Notes: generated by a model from the sequence alone, not told the origin. A DNA stretch of 64,000 nucleotides from Methanobacterium sp. (GCF_038562635.1 NZ_JBCFBO010000002.1:410698-474697); one strand, 5' to 3'. Positions 26,145-36,245 are shown, counted from the stretch's first letter. Program-made: numbers and translations.

Positions 26145-28250
26145 TTAAACTCTTTCTGTATATTCTAATTCTTTAAAAATGATGGTGAAAGTTGTTCCAT
26201 TCCTATTATCTATTTTTAATTCACCTTCCAGCTGATTTACAAGCATTTCAACAAGTAAAAGACCTAAAGAGTTAGATTTTTCATGTAATAAATGTTCAGG
26301 TAACCCTCCCCCATTATCACTTACAGTTAATTTTAATTTGTCCATTTCTCGAGTAAATTCTACACTAATTACTCCATCGTCCTTTAAAAATGCATATTTA
26401 ATGGAATTCGTAACCAGTTCAGTTACTATCAAACCACAAGGGATAGCTGTTTCAATATTAAAAATTATATCTTCAATATTGAATTTGGGAGTTATCCACT
26501 GGGCATCATAATGAACTATAATATCCATTACAAGTCTCTGGACATAACTTTGAAAAGGGATACTTGATAGATTATCAGAAAGATAAATTGATTCATGCAC
26601 CAAAGCCATTGCTTTTATGCGCACTTCACTTTCTTTAAGAACCTGTATGGTCAAATCATCGTTAATATATTTAGATTGAAGGCTTAATAAAGAGCTTATA
26701 ATCTGCATGTTATTTTTGACTCTGTGGTGGACTTCCTTAAGCAGTAATTCTTTTTCATTTAAAGAGGATTTAAGTTTATTTTCAGCTTTTTTAAGTTCAT
26801 TAATATCACGTGCAGCCGCAAAAACACCGATAACCCTACCAGATTCATCTTTGTAGGTTGTTGCATTATACAAAACAGGTATAGATTTTCCGTTCTTATT
26901 CTGTATCTCAAGGGGATAATTTCTTACGGATCCATTCTGAAAAGCTTTTTTATATCCTTCTTGAGCTTTATCATGCTCAGTAAAGTAACTTGAAAAATCA
27001 GTGCCTATAAGTTCATGGCGTGAATAGCCTGTAACTGCTTCTGTAGAACTATTAACATCAGTAATTTTCCCATCAAGCCCAATTGTAACAAGAGGATCTA
27101 AATTCACTTCAATTAAACTACGGTTATAAATATTGGCTAATTTTAACGCTTCTTCAGATCTTTTACGGCTTTCAATCTCTTTTTTTGCCGCCACATAAAG
27201 ATTTTCATTTTCATTCAATATAATGCCCTGTCGGAAGACTGCCAAAAGTATGATAATTCCAACAGCAGCTTCAATATACAGTCCACTTATAGAAATTTTA
27301 TTATTATTCACCAGTATGACCAGGACAAATGTGATCAACACAGTTAATAAAGGCAAATAAGGCGGGAAATTAAACTTATGTATCCACAATTCAAATTCAA
27401 TGCATTTTTTATTGCCCATTAAAAGATCTATTTCAAAAGAGGCAGCTAAATACATAAATAATATTGCCAACAACCACCCTGCATTTAAAAAACCTCCTGA
27501 AACAGATATCCCCTGTATAACTTGAAAACTGTAAATATTATCAGTTACAATTTGAGAAAAGATACCCATACCCAAAAGCAGCAGAGGAGTGCGATAAAAA
27601 CCTTTAAAATTATTGAATAATATTCTCAGTAATGCCAAAAAAAGGACAAGATCTACTACAGCATAAGCTATACTCACCTTGTTCAAACCATAACTTGAAT
27701 TAATGTAAGGTAAAAAAAAGATTCCAAAAATAATGCCAGCAGTTATAGATATTACAGATGTATCTAATATCATTTTGATCTTTTTATTTTTGGAAAGGGG
27801 TTCTCCTGGAAGATAAAGTATACCTAAAACAAATAAAAAGTAAAATAAAAAGTAAAAAATAGACGCAAATGAAGGAAATAGTTGTTGATGAAGAACTAAT
27901 TCCATTATAGCCCATATTACATCACCTATACTATAACACAGCAAAGCAATACCTATAATTAACCAAAAATTTTGTACTTTTCTCCCATGGACACCTGAAA
28001 GTTTTGCTGCATAAAATAAACAGAAACCTACTACCAATTCAATCAGAGGGCCTACCATATCCCTGAAACATGCCATTGAATTTTTATCCGTAGATAATAC
28101 TACAATAAATAAATAACCAATTAAAACTATTAACGATATTATAACAGAGTTACGAAATGAAATGAAGCGCATTTTAAGGTTATTACTATATGAACCTGCT
28201 CCCTTTAATTTATTAACAAATGATTCAAACGGATCACTTTTATTTGGCAT
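26145..28250 (-). CDS. membrane sensor histidine kinase (TM-PAS-HisKA_2)
   Basis: A 701-aa kinase: about nine hydrophobic helices (residues 30-345), a PAS domain (about 375-490; LDPLVTIGLDGKITDVNSS), then HisKA_2 with the phospho-acceptor in KEVHHRVKNNMQ and an ATPase domain with TELVTNSIKYAF and VSDNGGGLP. It resembles the kinase at 21.8-24.0 kb in its catalytic half but has a different sensor module and no GAF. No cognate response regulator is nearby. Signal unknown. Confidence 0.9.
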   Translation of the reverse strand: MPNKSDPFESFVNKLKGAGSYSNNLKMRFISFRNSVIISLIVLIGYLFIVVLSTDKNSMACFRDMVGPLIELVVGFCLFYAAKLSGVHGRKVQNFWLIIGIALLCYSIGDVIWAIMELVLHQQLFPSFASIFYFLFYFLFVLGILYLPGEPLSKNKKIKMILDTSVISITAGIIFGIFFLPYINSSYGLNKVSIAYAVVDLVLFLALLRILFNNFKGFYRTPLLLLGMGIFSQIVTDNIYSFQVIQGISVSGGFLNAGWLLAILFMYLAASFEIDLLMGNKKCIEFELWIHKFNFPPYLPLLTVLITFVLVILVNNNKISISGLYIEAAVGIIILLAVFRQGIILNENENLYVAAKKEIESRKRSEEALKLANIYNRSLIEVNLDPLVTIGLDGKITDVNSSTEAVTGYSRHELIGTDFSSYFTEHDKAQEGYKKAFQNGSVRNYPLEIQNKNGKSIPVLYNATTYKDESGRVIGVFAAARDINELKKAENKLKSSLNEKELLLKEVHHRVKNNMQIISSLLSLQSKYINDDLTIQVLKESEVRIKAMALVHESIYLSDNLSSIPFQSYVQRLVMDIIVHYDAQWITPKFNIEDIIFNIETAIPCGLIVTELVTNSIKYAFLKDDGVISVEFTREMDKLKLTVSDNGGGLPEHLLHEKSNSLGLLLVEMLVNQLEGELKIDNRNGTTFTIIFKELEYTERV

Positions 28251-28566
28251 ATCTGTGCTTAGTTTTCACATGCTTAAATAGTAAAAAAAGATATTTGTGA
28301 ATTATATCATTATCAAAGTTTAATTAATAGATATTTATAAAATAATATTGATAATAATTGCATAATAAATTAAATATTAAATAATAAGTAATATATATTT
28401 AAATGTAAGCATTAAAATTAATTTATGTATTTTTTAGCTCTTTTTTTAATTTATTACAGCGTTCAAAGCCCAATTATACTTTATTTAAATAAATTAAAAT
28501 AAAAGAATAGAACCAAAAATGGTTGTAAATTAATCTAAATAGTTTTTAAATTCATATTATTACATA
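28251..28566. other. AT-rich spacer, nothing recognised
   Basis: Spacer between the second sensor kinase and the next minus-strand gene; very AT-rich, no gene or defined repeat seen. Confidence 0.5.
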
Positions 28567-29334
28567 TCAAAATTCAAAAAATGGTTCACAGGCAACAGAA
28601 TTTAGTAAATCTTCAGCTGATTTTATTTGTTCCTCTTTTCCACTAACTGCAAGCCAGATCGATCCTTCAGCACCGCTTACTCCCCCGCCTGCAACTATTT
28701 CTGCCTTTGCTCCAGTTAGTAAAGATATAGCATCAATTTCAGTGAATATTTCTCCAGGTACAGGAAGCAAACGGGGGCCATGTGCTCCTGGAACATTTAA
28801 ACGCAGCGCTAAATCATTCAAATCATTGTAAACACGTTTTTCTATTCCGGTAGGTAAAATCAGCCGAACGCGACGTCCAACTACAGCTTGCAGTGCTGCT
28901 CCTATAGTACCTCCAAAAGGATCGCCAATATAAATACCTGCCTGTTTGAGGGGTAAATTAAGGGCATTTGCACCCTTGAGTATAACATCACCCTCTTTAA
29001 GGTCATCTACAACGTCAAAAATAGTGAGTCCCTTCTGCCAGATGCCGTCTTTAATTATTACATCGCCAGGAAATCCACTTTCATCCTTAACACGTCCAGC
29101 ACTAGTTACAGGTCCTCCTGGAGGGAGTACAATACCTCTGAAAAATCTTTTTCTTGAAAATCCTTCCAGTTGATCTATACTGGATAAAATCTCTTCAGCC
29201 GCGTATCCATTTGTAGTACCGGCAATGATTACCAAGGTTCCAGATTTAAAAGCTTTAGTTATAGCAGAATATTTTGCCAGAGCCTTTGCTATTAACCTTT
29301 TACCAGCTGCAGGTGTAATTAAAAATTGTTTCAA
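28567..29334 (-). CDS. conserved protein of unknown function
   Basis: A 255-aa protein rich in glycine turns: N-terminal ITPAAGKRLIAKALAKY, VIIAGTTNGYAAEEIL near residue 35, GIVLPPGGPVTSAGRV near 70, a GDPFGGTIGAALQAVVG segment near 137, and GGGVSGAEGSIWLAVSG near 217. The repeated small-residue loops suggest a nucleotide- or sugar-binding enzyme, but I cannot assign a family. The TTG start is supported by GGAGGAGA immediately upstream. Confidence 0.75.
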   Translation of the reverse strand: MKQFLITPAAGKRLIAKALAKYSAITKAFKSGTLVIIAGTTNGYAAEEILSSIDQLEGFSRKRFFRGIVLPPGGPVTSAGRVKDESGFPGDVIIKDGIWQKGLTIFDVVDDLKEGDVILKGANALNLPLKQAGIYIGDPFGGTIGAALQAVVGRRVRLILPTGIEKRVYNDLNDLALRLNVPGAHGPRLLPVPGEIFTEIDAISLLTGAKAEIVAGGGVSGAEGSIWLAVSGKEEQIKSAEDLLNSVACEPFFEF

Positions 29335-29509
29335 TAAATCTCCTCCATTAAATAATTATAAGTAATCTACACTCCATGTTTAAGTGTATGTGCAAAATAT
29401 CACTATTTAAATTATGTAAGCTTGTTAATAGATAGAATTTTTTTGAACATGTCAGCCCTATTTATCATTTAACACGTAAAAATTTTACAGAGGATAAGAA
29501 ACATGAGCA

Positions 29510-31483
29510 TTAATTTAACTTGGTATACCGTGACAGCGCTCCTGTTTCAACAGCTATTTCCATACCTTTAATAATCAGTTGAATATCCGCTGCTATCCAG
29601 TTTAAAAGCTGTTCCAATTCACTATTTTGAAGATCATAGGAATGATCCATTTTAAGAACATCTGGATTCAGCTTTAATTGATTAATATCCCCATTTAATG
29701 AAACTTCAAATTTATGAAGTATACCCTTAAGTTTGACATGTATATCATTATCCTGCTGCAATTTTTCAGGATCCTTAGAAAGTATTGCAGATGCAGCTGT
29801 TAAATCAGCAGCTACTTTTCTATTTAAAATCATCAGCCCATTATACAGCTCAAGATCATCATTTATATCCTCAAAAGTATCTTCCAATTTCTTTATTCCT
29901 GCCTCAAGATTATTGTCTTCTCCAATATACTTTTTAAAGCATTTTACTATATTAGAATCATAATTTTTTGAAATAGCTAAAACCTGATTAGCACAGTTTA
30001 TATTGGCTTTAATAGTTTTAATCAACTGATCAGGAAGATTAACTGTGACTCTGCTTGGTAAAATCACATATGCAAATATAAAAGCTATAATTCCTCCTAT
30101 AGAAATGTCTACAAGTCTTGCAATTGCATTTTCAAATACAGTTCCTGTGGGCCACACCAGAACAATGAAAACTGTAATGGCCATTATAGAAAGCGCCATG
30201 TAGCCTGGGAAAAATGCCCTAAAGAAAAAAAGCATTATAAAAGCCAGAAAGATCAAAACATAATGGGGGAATATGAATGAAAGGATTATGGCTATAATTA
30301 TAGCAAACAAATTGACTCCTACCCTTGAAATTAAGTTATTAACTGTGCTGGTAATATCCGGCTTTAAAATAATTAAAATCCCCATTGTAACCCATATTAC
30401 ACTCCTTTCATGATTAAAATAAACTAAAATAAGCGCAATTGTCATTGCAATGGTAAAACGAATAGTATGACGGATATAAATGTTATTTATATTGAAGTTA
30501 GCCTCCAAAACTTCCTTAAAAGATATTTTAGAAGTTTCTATTTTTTTTACATCTTTTTTTGAAGTTCCAGAAAGTAAATTATTGCTTTTATCCAATATAT
30601 CATTTATACCCCGAGAAAGTTCAAAAACCACATTATTATTTTCCAAAAAGCAGGATTCAACCTCCAAAAGGGCATTATCCATTTCCTTTAGATCCACCAT
30701 GTCACCGTTACCTTTAAAATTATTTGAAACCTTTAACGATGACTTATCTGCAGCCTCTAAAAAGTTATTAAAGCATTCCTTAGATTTTGAAGGTAATCTT
30801 GAAGCGATTAAATCACTGTACGCCCTTAGACCCTTCAAATAGCTTCCGAGCTTAAAAATATCATAATAATTAGATTTTAAGGAAACTCCAGAGAGGACCT
30901 TTAGTGTAAGGAAAACACTTTGAATTGAGGACTGGGGATTAAATCCAACAGTCACCATCTCTCTTATTCTTTTCTTTTCGAGCCATATTTTAGGAATAAA
31001 TAATATAGAAACTACCAAGTAAGGTAATACACTGTAAATACACCATTCTACTGGAGTTGAGCCTGTATTAACCATTAAAACTGCTACAAAATAAATTAAA
31101 AAGAATGTAAATCCTAAAGAACCTTCGGCAGCCCCAAAAATATAGAGAGACGTGGTGAAAAATGCCCATACAACTGTAAAGAAAATAAATATTTCAAGAC
31201 TCGATAAGGCCAAATAAGCACTTAAAAAAGCTAAAACTGTCATAAAAAGGCCTAAAATTGCTAAAATAGCTACTTTACGAATAGGAAGAGAAATATCAAT
31301 TATTATACTGGCTAAAAGAGTTACAAACATTATAACCCCAATTCCTTTATCAAAGCCCAAAAAATGAGCTATTAAACCTGCCAAAATCATTAAAATAATA
31401 GCCCTAACAGCATGCCCCCACTTAGGACTTCCAGTAGGTCTTGCAAGTATTTTAAATTTACCTATTAAACCTATTTTTTCCAT
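29510..31483 (-). CDS. FUSC family membrane protein
   Basis: A 657-aa protein with two clusters of hydrophobic helices (residues about 20-170 and 350-480) separated and followed by soluble helical regions. The second cluster has the FUSC signature region IRHTIRFTIAMTIALIL and WVTMGILIILKPD. Family members (fusaric acid resistance, aromatic acid efflux) are inner-membrane exporters. No membrane-fusion partner is adjacent. Substrate unknown. Confidence 0.85.
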   Translation of the reverse strand: MEKIGLIGKFKILARPTGSPKWGHAVRAIILMILAGLIAHFLGFDKGIGVIMFVTLLASIIIDISLPIRKVAILAILGLFMTVLAFLSAYLALSSLEIFIFFTVVWAFFTTSLYIFGAAEGSLGFTFFLIYFVAVLMVNTGSTPVEWCIYSVLPYLVVSILFIPKIWLEKKRIREMVTVGFNPQSSIQSVFLTLKVLSGVSLKSNYYDIFKLGSYLKGLRAYSDLIASRLPSKSKECFNNFLEAADKSSLKVSNNFKGNGDMVDLKEMDNALLEVESCFLENNNVVFELSRGINDILDKSNNLLSGTSKKDVKKIETSKISFKEVLEANFNINNIYIRHTIRFTIAMTIALILVYFNHERSVIWVTMGILIILKPDITSTVNNLISRVGVNLFAIIIAIILSFIFPHYVLIFLAFIMLFFFRAFFPGYMALSIMAITVFIVLVWPTGTVFENAIARLVDISIGGIIAFIFAYVILPSRVTVNLPDQLIKTIKANINCANQVLAISKNYDSNIVKCFKKYIGEDNNLEAGIKKLEDTFEDINDDLELYNGLMILNRKVAADLTAASAILSKDPEKLQQDNDIHVKLKGILHKFEVSLNGDINQLKLNPDVLKMDHSYDLQNSELEQLLNWIAADIQLIIKGMEIAVETGALSRYTKLN

Positions 31484-31672
31484 GTTAATCCCAATATTTT
31501 TTTTTAAAATAATAATTCTGTTTTTATTATTATTATAACTTTGTATATCACCACCACGGCCAAAGTAGATTAGATATTGTAAAAAAGAAAAATTAAAAAA
31601 AATACATGTTAAGTTAATAAAAATTAATGAATCAACAAAGATCCAAAAATAAATAATTAAATTATAAAAAAA

Positions 31673-32662
31673 TTATTTAACATACTGCTTGACGTTTTCA
31701 CGTACAATTGCAGAAGCACCGTAGCTTTTTATTCCCCTGAGCATTGCAGGGAATTTAGTTTTAGGAATTAAAACATTCACCTGAGAAAAGCTGGCCCCTT
31801 TTACAGCTGTAGGCTCGTCAGAGCAGAAACCCTTTGACAGTAAAAATCCTTTAACTTCTTCCAATTTTTCATTAGATATGTTAAATTTTACATCGAAGTA
31901 TTTTCTAGCGGTGATTGCTCCGAAAAGCTGTTCAAACATCATTTGAGCTTTTTCGGCTTTTTTACCAGAGCAGCTAGGCCCAGCATATAGTCCTGCGCTT
32001 GATTCCATTATTGTCTCCAGGATTTTAAGCCCTGCTTTTCTAAGGCTGCTTCCAGTTTGGGTGTTATCCACGATTAAATCAGCCCCTTTTGCTATATAAA
32101 CCTCAGTTGCACCATCAGAATTGATGATCTGGACCTGTTTATTATCTCCGTCCCTGAGACCTCTTACCTGAACGAATGGTTTACTGTCGCCAAATATCTC
32201 TTTGTACCCATCATTGTTCATGATGTGCTGCCTTGTTAAGTTAGGGTACTCTGTAAAGCACAGTATTGGAGTTTTTCTATCTTTATTTGCCCTGAAAAAC
32301 TCAGTAAGTGAGTTGTAAGGCGCCTCATTTGGTATAGCCACAATAAGCTTTGTTTGACCGTAATCAAGGTCACCTATTCTTTTTATTAAGTTTTCCCCAC
32401 TTTCTACAGATTCTTCCCTTACCCAATCCTCGCCAACGATTGCAATATCAAGAATTCCTCGGTTAAGCTCCACAGGAGAGCTTTGAGGCCTTGAAAGAAA
32501 TGCTTTAATTTCAGGATCGTTTGCTATCAATATTTCGTTTTCTTCCTTACCTGGTTCATATCCTTTGACTTCATAACCTGCATCAACAAATAACTGGTAA
32601 GTGTTACCTCTGTTTACATTATTTAAGCTCCCTTTCGGGAGACCAAGTACTATTTTCTCCAT
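31673..32662 (-). CDS. hisG: ATP phosphoribosyltransferase-like protein (divergent HisG)
   Basis: A 329-aa protein of the periplasmic-binding-like HisG fold. It has GLPKGSLNN at residues 8-16, IVGEDWVRE near 75, the PRPP-binding motif LIVDNTQTGSSLRKAGL near 195-212, and a C-terminal ACT-like regulatory domain (about 250-325). HisG starts histidine synthesis from ATP and PRPP. It is longer than usual for the family, and no other his gene is near, so it may be a second, divergent copy. PRPP transfer to ATP is inferred, not shown. Confidence 0.75.
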   Translation of the reverse strand: MEKIVLGLPKGSLNNVNRGNTYQLFVDAGYEVKGYEPGKEENEILIANDPEIKAFLSRPQSSPVELNRGILDIAIVGEDWVREESVESGENLIKRIGDLDYGQTKLIVAIPNEAPYNSLTEFFRANKDRKTPILCFTEYPNLTRQHIMNNDGYKEIFGDSKPFVQVRGLRDGDNKQVQIINSDGATEVYIAKGADLIVDNTQTGSSLRKAGLKILETIMESSAGLYAGPSCSGKKAEKAQMMFEQLFGAITARKYFDVKFNISNEKLEEVKGFLLSKGFCSDEPTAVKGASFSQVNVLIPKTKFPAMLRGIKSYGASAIVRENVKQYVK

Positions 32663-32976
32663 ACTACATTAATATAGAAAAGAGTAATTAAAATTTTTCG
32701 ATATTGTTTTGAACTATCTAAATAATCTTTAAGATGGGAGCATTATAATTTTAAAAGAATGTTTAAATTCCAAATTATTAAATTTCAGTAGGCGAAATTA
32801 ATATTTTTAAAATAGAAATTAGTAATTTTTAAAAATCAGGGTAAATTAATGACCACATATAGCTGCAGTAGCATATTTTTCATGATCTTTAAATGTTTTA
32901 GTTCATTAATTTTTGAAGTATACCCTACTAATTAACTTCGTTAAACGTTGATATGACGAAGTCGACAAAAAACGTA
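32663..32976. other. intergenic spacer upstream of hisG
   Basis: AT-rich spacer holding the presumed hisG promoter; no specific element recognised before array C begins. Confidence 0.45.
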
Positions 32977-33183
32977 GCATTCGAAAATTTGTAGAATTTT
33001 CGATGCATGTAAAATTCTACGAATTTTGCTGTTACGAAATTGAAATTTCGTAAACATCAAAATCAAAGATTTCGATAGTTTTTTGTGACGTCAAAAATTT
33101 CCAATTTTTAACAGTTGAAAAAATCTATAATTTTCGTGATGTCAAAATCCAGATTTTAACAGTTAATGAAAATCTATGTTTTT
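32977..33183. repeat. palindrome array C
   Basis: About 210 bp of consecutive hairpins, e.g. TCGAAAATT/AATTTTCGA (from 32981) and CAAAATT/AATTTTG with a CTACG loop. The stretch 33000-33045 nearly repeats 6680-6725 of array B in direct orientation. The right half is more degenerate than other arrays (stems such as CAAAATC/GATTTTG with mismatched partners). Confidence 0.75.
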
Positions 33184-33372
33184 TAATACAGCAAAACCTA
33201 AGGTGAGATAGTCATAAATTTTGACAATTAAATTTGTCATTGAAATCTCAATTTATTAAATTGATTCAATAGTTCAATTGTTTATTATTCAAATCATACA
33301 TAAATTCTTTATTTAAGCATGATATGCTCCCAAAATACCTTTAAAAACTATATAAACATACAGAACTAAAAG

Positions 33373-33380
33373 TTTAAATA
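33373..33380 (+). promoter_or_regulatory. TATA box of candidate ncRNA
   Basis: TTTAAATA, placed about 25-30 bases upstream of the predicted 5' end of the structured element at 33405. A second TATA-like TATATAAA lies at 33349-33356. Confidence 0.45.
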
Positions 33381-33404
33381 TCTAGATCAAGATAACATCT
33401 TATG

Positions 33405-33481
33405 AGTCAGGGCACTATTATTCCAATCAATGTTTAAAACCTCAATTAAACTTGTCTGCCCTGGCTTTTTACTTTTATTTT
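33405..33481 (+). ncRNA. candidate small structured RNA
   Basis: A closing stem GTCAGGGCA (33406-33414) with TGCCCTGGC (33457-33465), one G-T wobble, encloses an inner hairpin GTTTAA/TTAAAC around an 8-nt loop. The right arm runs into a T-rich tract (33465-33481) like an archaeal terminator, and a TATA box lies about 28 bases upstream. The locus has far higher GC than its surroundings and no coding frame. I recognise no known RNA family; it is a candidate only. Confidence 0.5.
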
Positions 33482-33570
33482 ACAGATAATAATTAAAAAT
33501 ATTCTTTTAAAAGAATATTCTTAGAAATTAAGTTCAATTTTAGGTTTAGTTTAACTAAAAATCAACAAAT

Positions 33571-34716
33571 TTAACATTTAATAAATGATTCCAATCTCTT
33601 AATTGCATTGTACTTATCTTTTTTATCCAGTTTAGCTTCATCTAAAGCGTCTTTTAAAGTGTGAATTGAATGGTCGTAAACTTCCCGGTCAACAGGATAT
33701 GGGAATCCGTCCTTTCCACCGTGGGTGAAGCTGTATTTTACAGGATCTCTCCAGCTTGGCTCGGTTCCATAGACCAGATCAGAGATCAATGCTAAAGCCC
33801 TTATTTTCTTAGGCCCTATCCCTTCAAGGGTGATAAGCTCTTCGTAATTTTGAGGCTGAAGCTCGTATGCCCTTTTTAAGACTTCAAATTCTCGATCACT
33901 TATATCCATGTCGAGTACTGGATGGTGCCTCGGCATTTTCATTTCTTTATAATTTTTAGACTTATCTGAATGTACTGGCGCGTCAAAAAAGTCAGTGAGA
34001 AGTGTCTGGGATTTTTTTCTGAAGTAAGGCCGTAAATGGTCAGGGTTATCACATATAATGTCTACACTTATATCCCTTGTATCACTGCTTTGATTTGAGG
34101 TCATATTCAAAGTATTTGACTGGGATTCATCGCAGCAGATGGCATTGTGAGGTTCTTCTATAACATTATCTATGGACTGCGAAAGCCAGTGGTATCTTCT
34201 AGCATAATTATTTTTATTGTTCAGTCCTTGCTGTACAACTGCCCAGTTGCCGCCTTCTGTAAAAAAGAATGAATGGTGGTACAGGCCATAGCCGTCTTGA
34301 ATGCATGAATTGTCTATTTTTGCAGAAATACGGCTTGAATATTTAAGTTCATCGATTTTCTTTGAAGATAATGAGAAAAAATCAGCCGCCGTTTCGATGT
34401 CTAACGGTGCTTTTCTTGAATTTTTACCCTTTCCTCCCGCAATCATGATTCCATGTTCTTGGGGGTCAACTGCAAGTTTTAACGCACCGCAGGTTGTGGT
34501 CGTGGTCCCTGATGAGTGCCAGTCAAATCCAATTACGCATGAAAACGCCTGGAACCAGTGTGGATCTGATATCCTCCTTAAAAACTCGTCTGTACCATAT
34601 TCATACAAAATTACATCTGTTATGCCTCCAGCTAGCTTAACCATTCTGTCAAACAGCCATCTCGGCGCGTGCCCTCCGTGTAATGGGAGGTTTGCCACTC
34701 CTCTTTTTGCATGCAT
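33571..34716 (-). CDS. DUF763 family protein
   Basis: A 381-aa protein whose N-terminus RGVANLPLHGGHAPRWLF and DPHWFQAFSCVIGFDWHSSG segment define DUF763. A helix-hairpin-helix-like LEGIGPKKIRALALISDLVYG near residue 305 suggests DNA contact. Family members are found in thermophiles and methanogens and have no established function; a nuclease-like role is conceivable given the conserved His and Asp residues. ATG start without strong ribosome site. Confidence 0.85.
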   Translation of the reverse strand: MHAKRGVANLPLHGGHAPRWLFDRMVKLAGGITDVILYEYGTDEFLRRISDPHWFQAFSCVIGFDWHSSGTTTTTCGALKLAVDPQEHGIMIAGGKGKNSRKAPLDIETAADFFSLSSKKIDELKYSSRISAKIDNSCIQDGYGLYHHSFFFTEGGNWAVVQQGLNNKNNYARRYHWLSQSIDNVIEEPHNAICCDESQSNTLNMTSNQSSDTRDISVDIICDNPDHLRPYFRKKSQTLLTDFFDAPVHSDKSKNYKEMKMPRHHPVLDMDISDREFEVLKRAYELQPQNYEELITLEGIGPKKIRALALISDLVYGTEPSWRDPVKYSFTHGGKDGFPYPVDREVYDHSIHTLKDALDEAKLDKKDKYNAIKRLESFIKC

Positions 34717-34807
34717 TTTATCTCACATTTAAAATTAAGTTTCAAATGATAATATAACGTTTCCATTTCTATTTTTGGATTTTCATAATAAAGAATTAAC
34801 TAAAGAG

Positions 34808-35257
34808 CATGTGAAAACTAAAAATTTTCACGGCCCTCAAACATTCCATGTTTAGGTCCGAGGAAATGTAACTTACAAACACTATGTGTTTGTGCTCCGA
34901 AATCCTCAAAAACCATAGGTTTTTGGGACTGTCAAACGCGAAGCGTTTGAGCATTGGAAATCAAAGATTTCCAAAGGTTAGAAAATGCAAGCATTTTCTA
35001 AAATTCTACGAATTTCGAGAGTTTCCTACGGTTACAAAATCGAAGCTTACAAACCTTTGGTTTGTGCCATCAAAACCTACGGAAACTGTCAAACATCGAA
35101 GATTTTTGACGCATCGAAAAACGAAGTTTTTCGAATGCTTCGTTTCCGTGGACCAAAAATCACAGATTTTGAAGACCTCTGGTTTCGTGGCCCTGAAAAT
35201 CAAAGATTTTCAAGGGCTCCAAACCCGAAGGGTTTGAGAGATTTTGTAAACATGTGA
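34808..35257. repeat. palindrome array D
   Basis: About 450 bp of end-to-end hairpins bounded by CATGTG at both ends (34808 and 35251). Members include TCAAACGC-GAA-GCGTTTGA (34936-34952 region), GGAAATC-AAA-GATTTCC, and CGAAAAACGAAGTTTTTCG. Bases about 34900-35030 are an inverted near-copy of 3415-3540 in array A, sharing the linkers AAAGGTTAGAAAATGC and GGGACTGTCAAACGC. Apparent reading frames here are repeat artefacts. Confidence 0.85.
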
Positions 35258-35324
35258 GAAGTAATTAAAAAAGAATATAATCAAATAATCTAAAAAAAAT
35301 AAAATTTAAAATAAGAAATGGATT

Positions 35325-36245
35325 TTAACGTTTAGAAACTTCAATCATCCGTTCAACTGCACTCCTTGCATTATCTGCTGTTTCATCATCAACAGTTACT
35401 ATATACTCCTCATTTAAAAGGGCATTTTTAACCTTTTCAAGGGTGTGGAGTTTCATAGTTTTACATATAGCTTCAGATAAAGCTGGAAGAATGGTTTTAT
35501 CAGGATTTTCTCTTCTTAAACGGGTTACAAGGTCCACTTCGGTACCAATTATAAATGTTTTCTTTGGAGACTCTGCAACATGCTTAAGCATGCCGCCTGT
35601 GCTTAAAACATAATCAGCAAATTTCTGAATTTCAGGGTCGCATTCTGGATGTACTAATATATCTGCATCGGGATATTTTTCCCTTGAAAAGAAGATATCC
35701 CCAGTAGTAAACATCTTATGGACGTAGCAGTGGCCTCCTTCAGGTATGGTAATTATTTCCTTGTCAGTTTGCTGGGAAGTATACCATGCGAGGTTCATAT
35801 CTGGTCCGAAGAGTACCGTATCTTCATCAAGGCTGTTTACGATTTTAACTGCGTTTGATGATGTGCAGAGTATGTCTGCTTCTGCTTTTGCTTCTGCAAG
35901 TGTGTTAACATATAAAACTACTGCTGCCCCGGGATGTCTTTCCTTTGCTTTTACTACTTCATCTGCAGGGAGCATGTGTGCCATCGGACATTCTGCTTGA
36001 GGGTCAGGAATTACTATCTTTTTATCCGGGTTAAGTATAGCTGCTGTTTCAGCCATGAAGTCAACGCCACAGAATACCACGAGGTCTTTTCCTCCAATCT
36101 CTGATGCTTTTATGCAGAGCTCAAGTGAATCCCCCATAAAATCTGCAATTTCCTGTATATCTCCAGTTTGATAATTGTGAGCTAATATTATTGCATTTTT
36201 CTCTTCTTTAAGTTTTATAATTTCCTTTTGTAAATCATTCAGCAT
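35325..36245 (-). CDS. nadA: quinolinate synthase
   Basis: Condenses iminoaspartate and dihydroxyacetone phosphate to quinolinate in NAD synthesis, using a 4Fe-4S cluster. The 306-aa protein shows ILAHNYQ near residue 21, VVFCGVDFMAET (cluster cysteine) near 80, and HPECDP (second cysteine) near 190. The ATG at 36245 is preferred over TTG 36260 because AAGGCGAT precedes it. nadB and nadC are not in view. Confidence 0.95.
   Translation of the reverse strand: MLNDLQKEIIKLKEEKNAIILAHNYQTGDIQEIADFMGDSLELCIKASEIGGKDLVVFCGVDFMAETAAILNPDKKIVIPDPQAECPMAHMLPADEVVKAKERHPGAAVVLYVNTLAEAKAEADILCTSSNAVKIVNSLDEDTVLFGPDMNLAWYTSQQTDKEIITIPEGGHCYVHKMFTTGDIFFSREKYPDADILVHPECDPEIQKFADYVLSTGGMLKHVAESPKKTFIIGTEVDLVTRLRRENPDKTILPALSEAICKTMKLHTLEKVKNALLNEEYIVTVDDETADNARSAVERMIEVSKR

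Noticed and set aside
34884..35257. Frames of 117, 90 and 65 aa in array D
   Set aside because: Several overlapping frames on both strands with similar repeat-derived peptides; no start signals.
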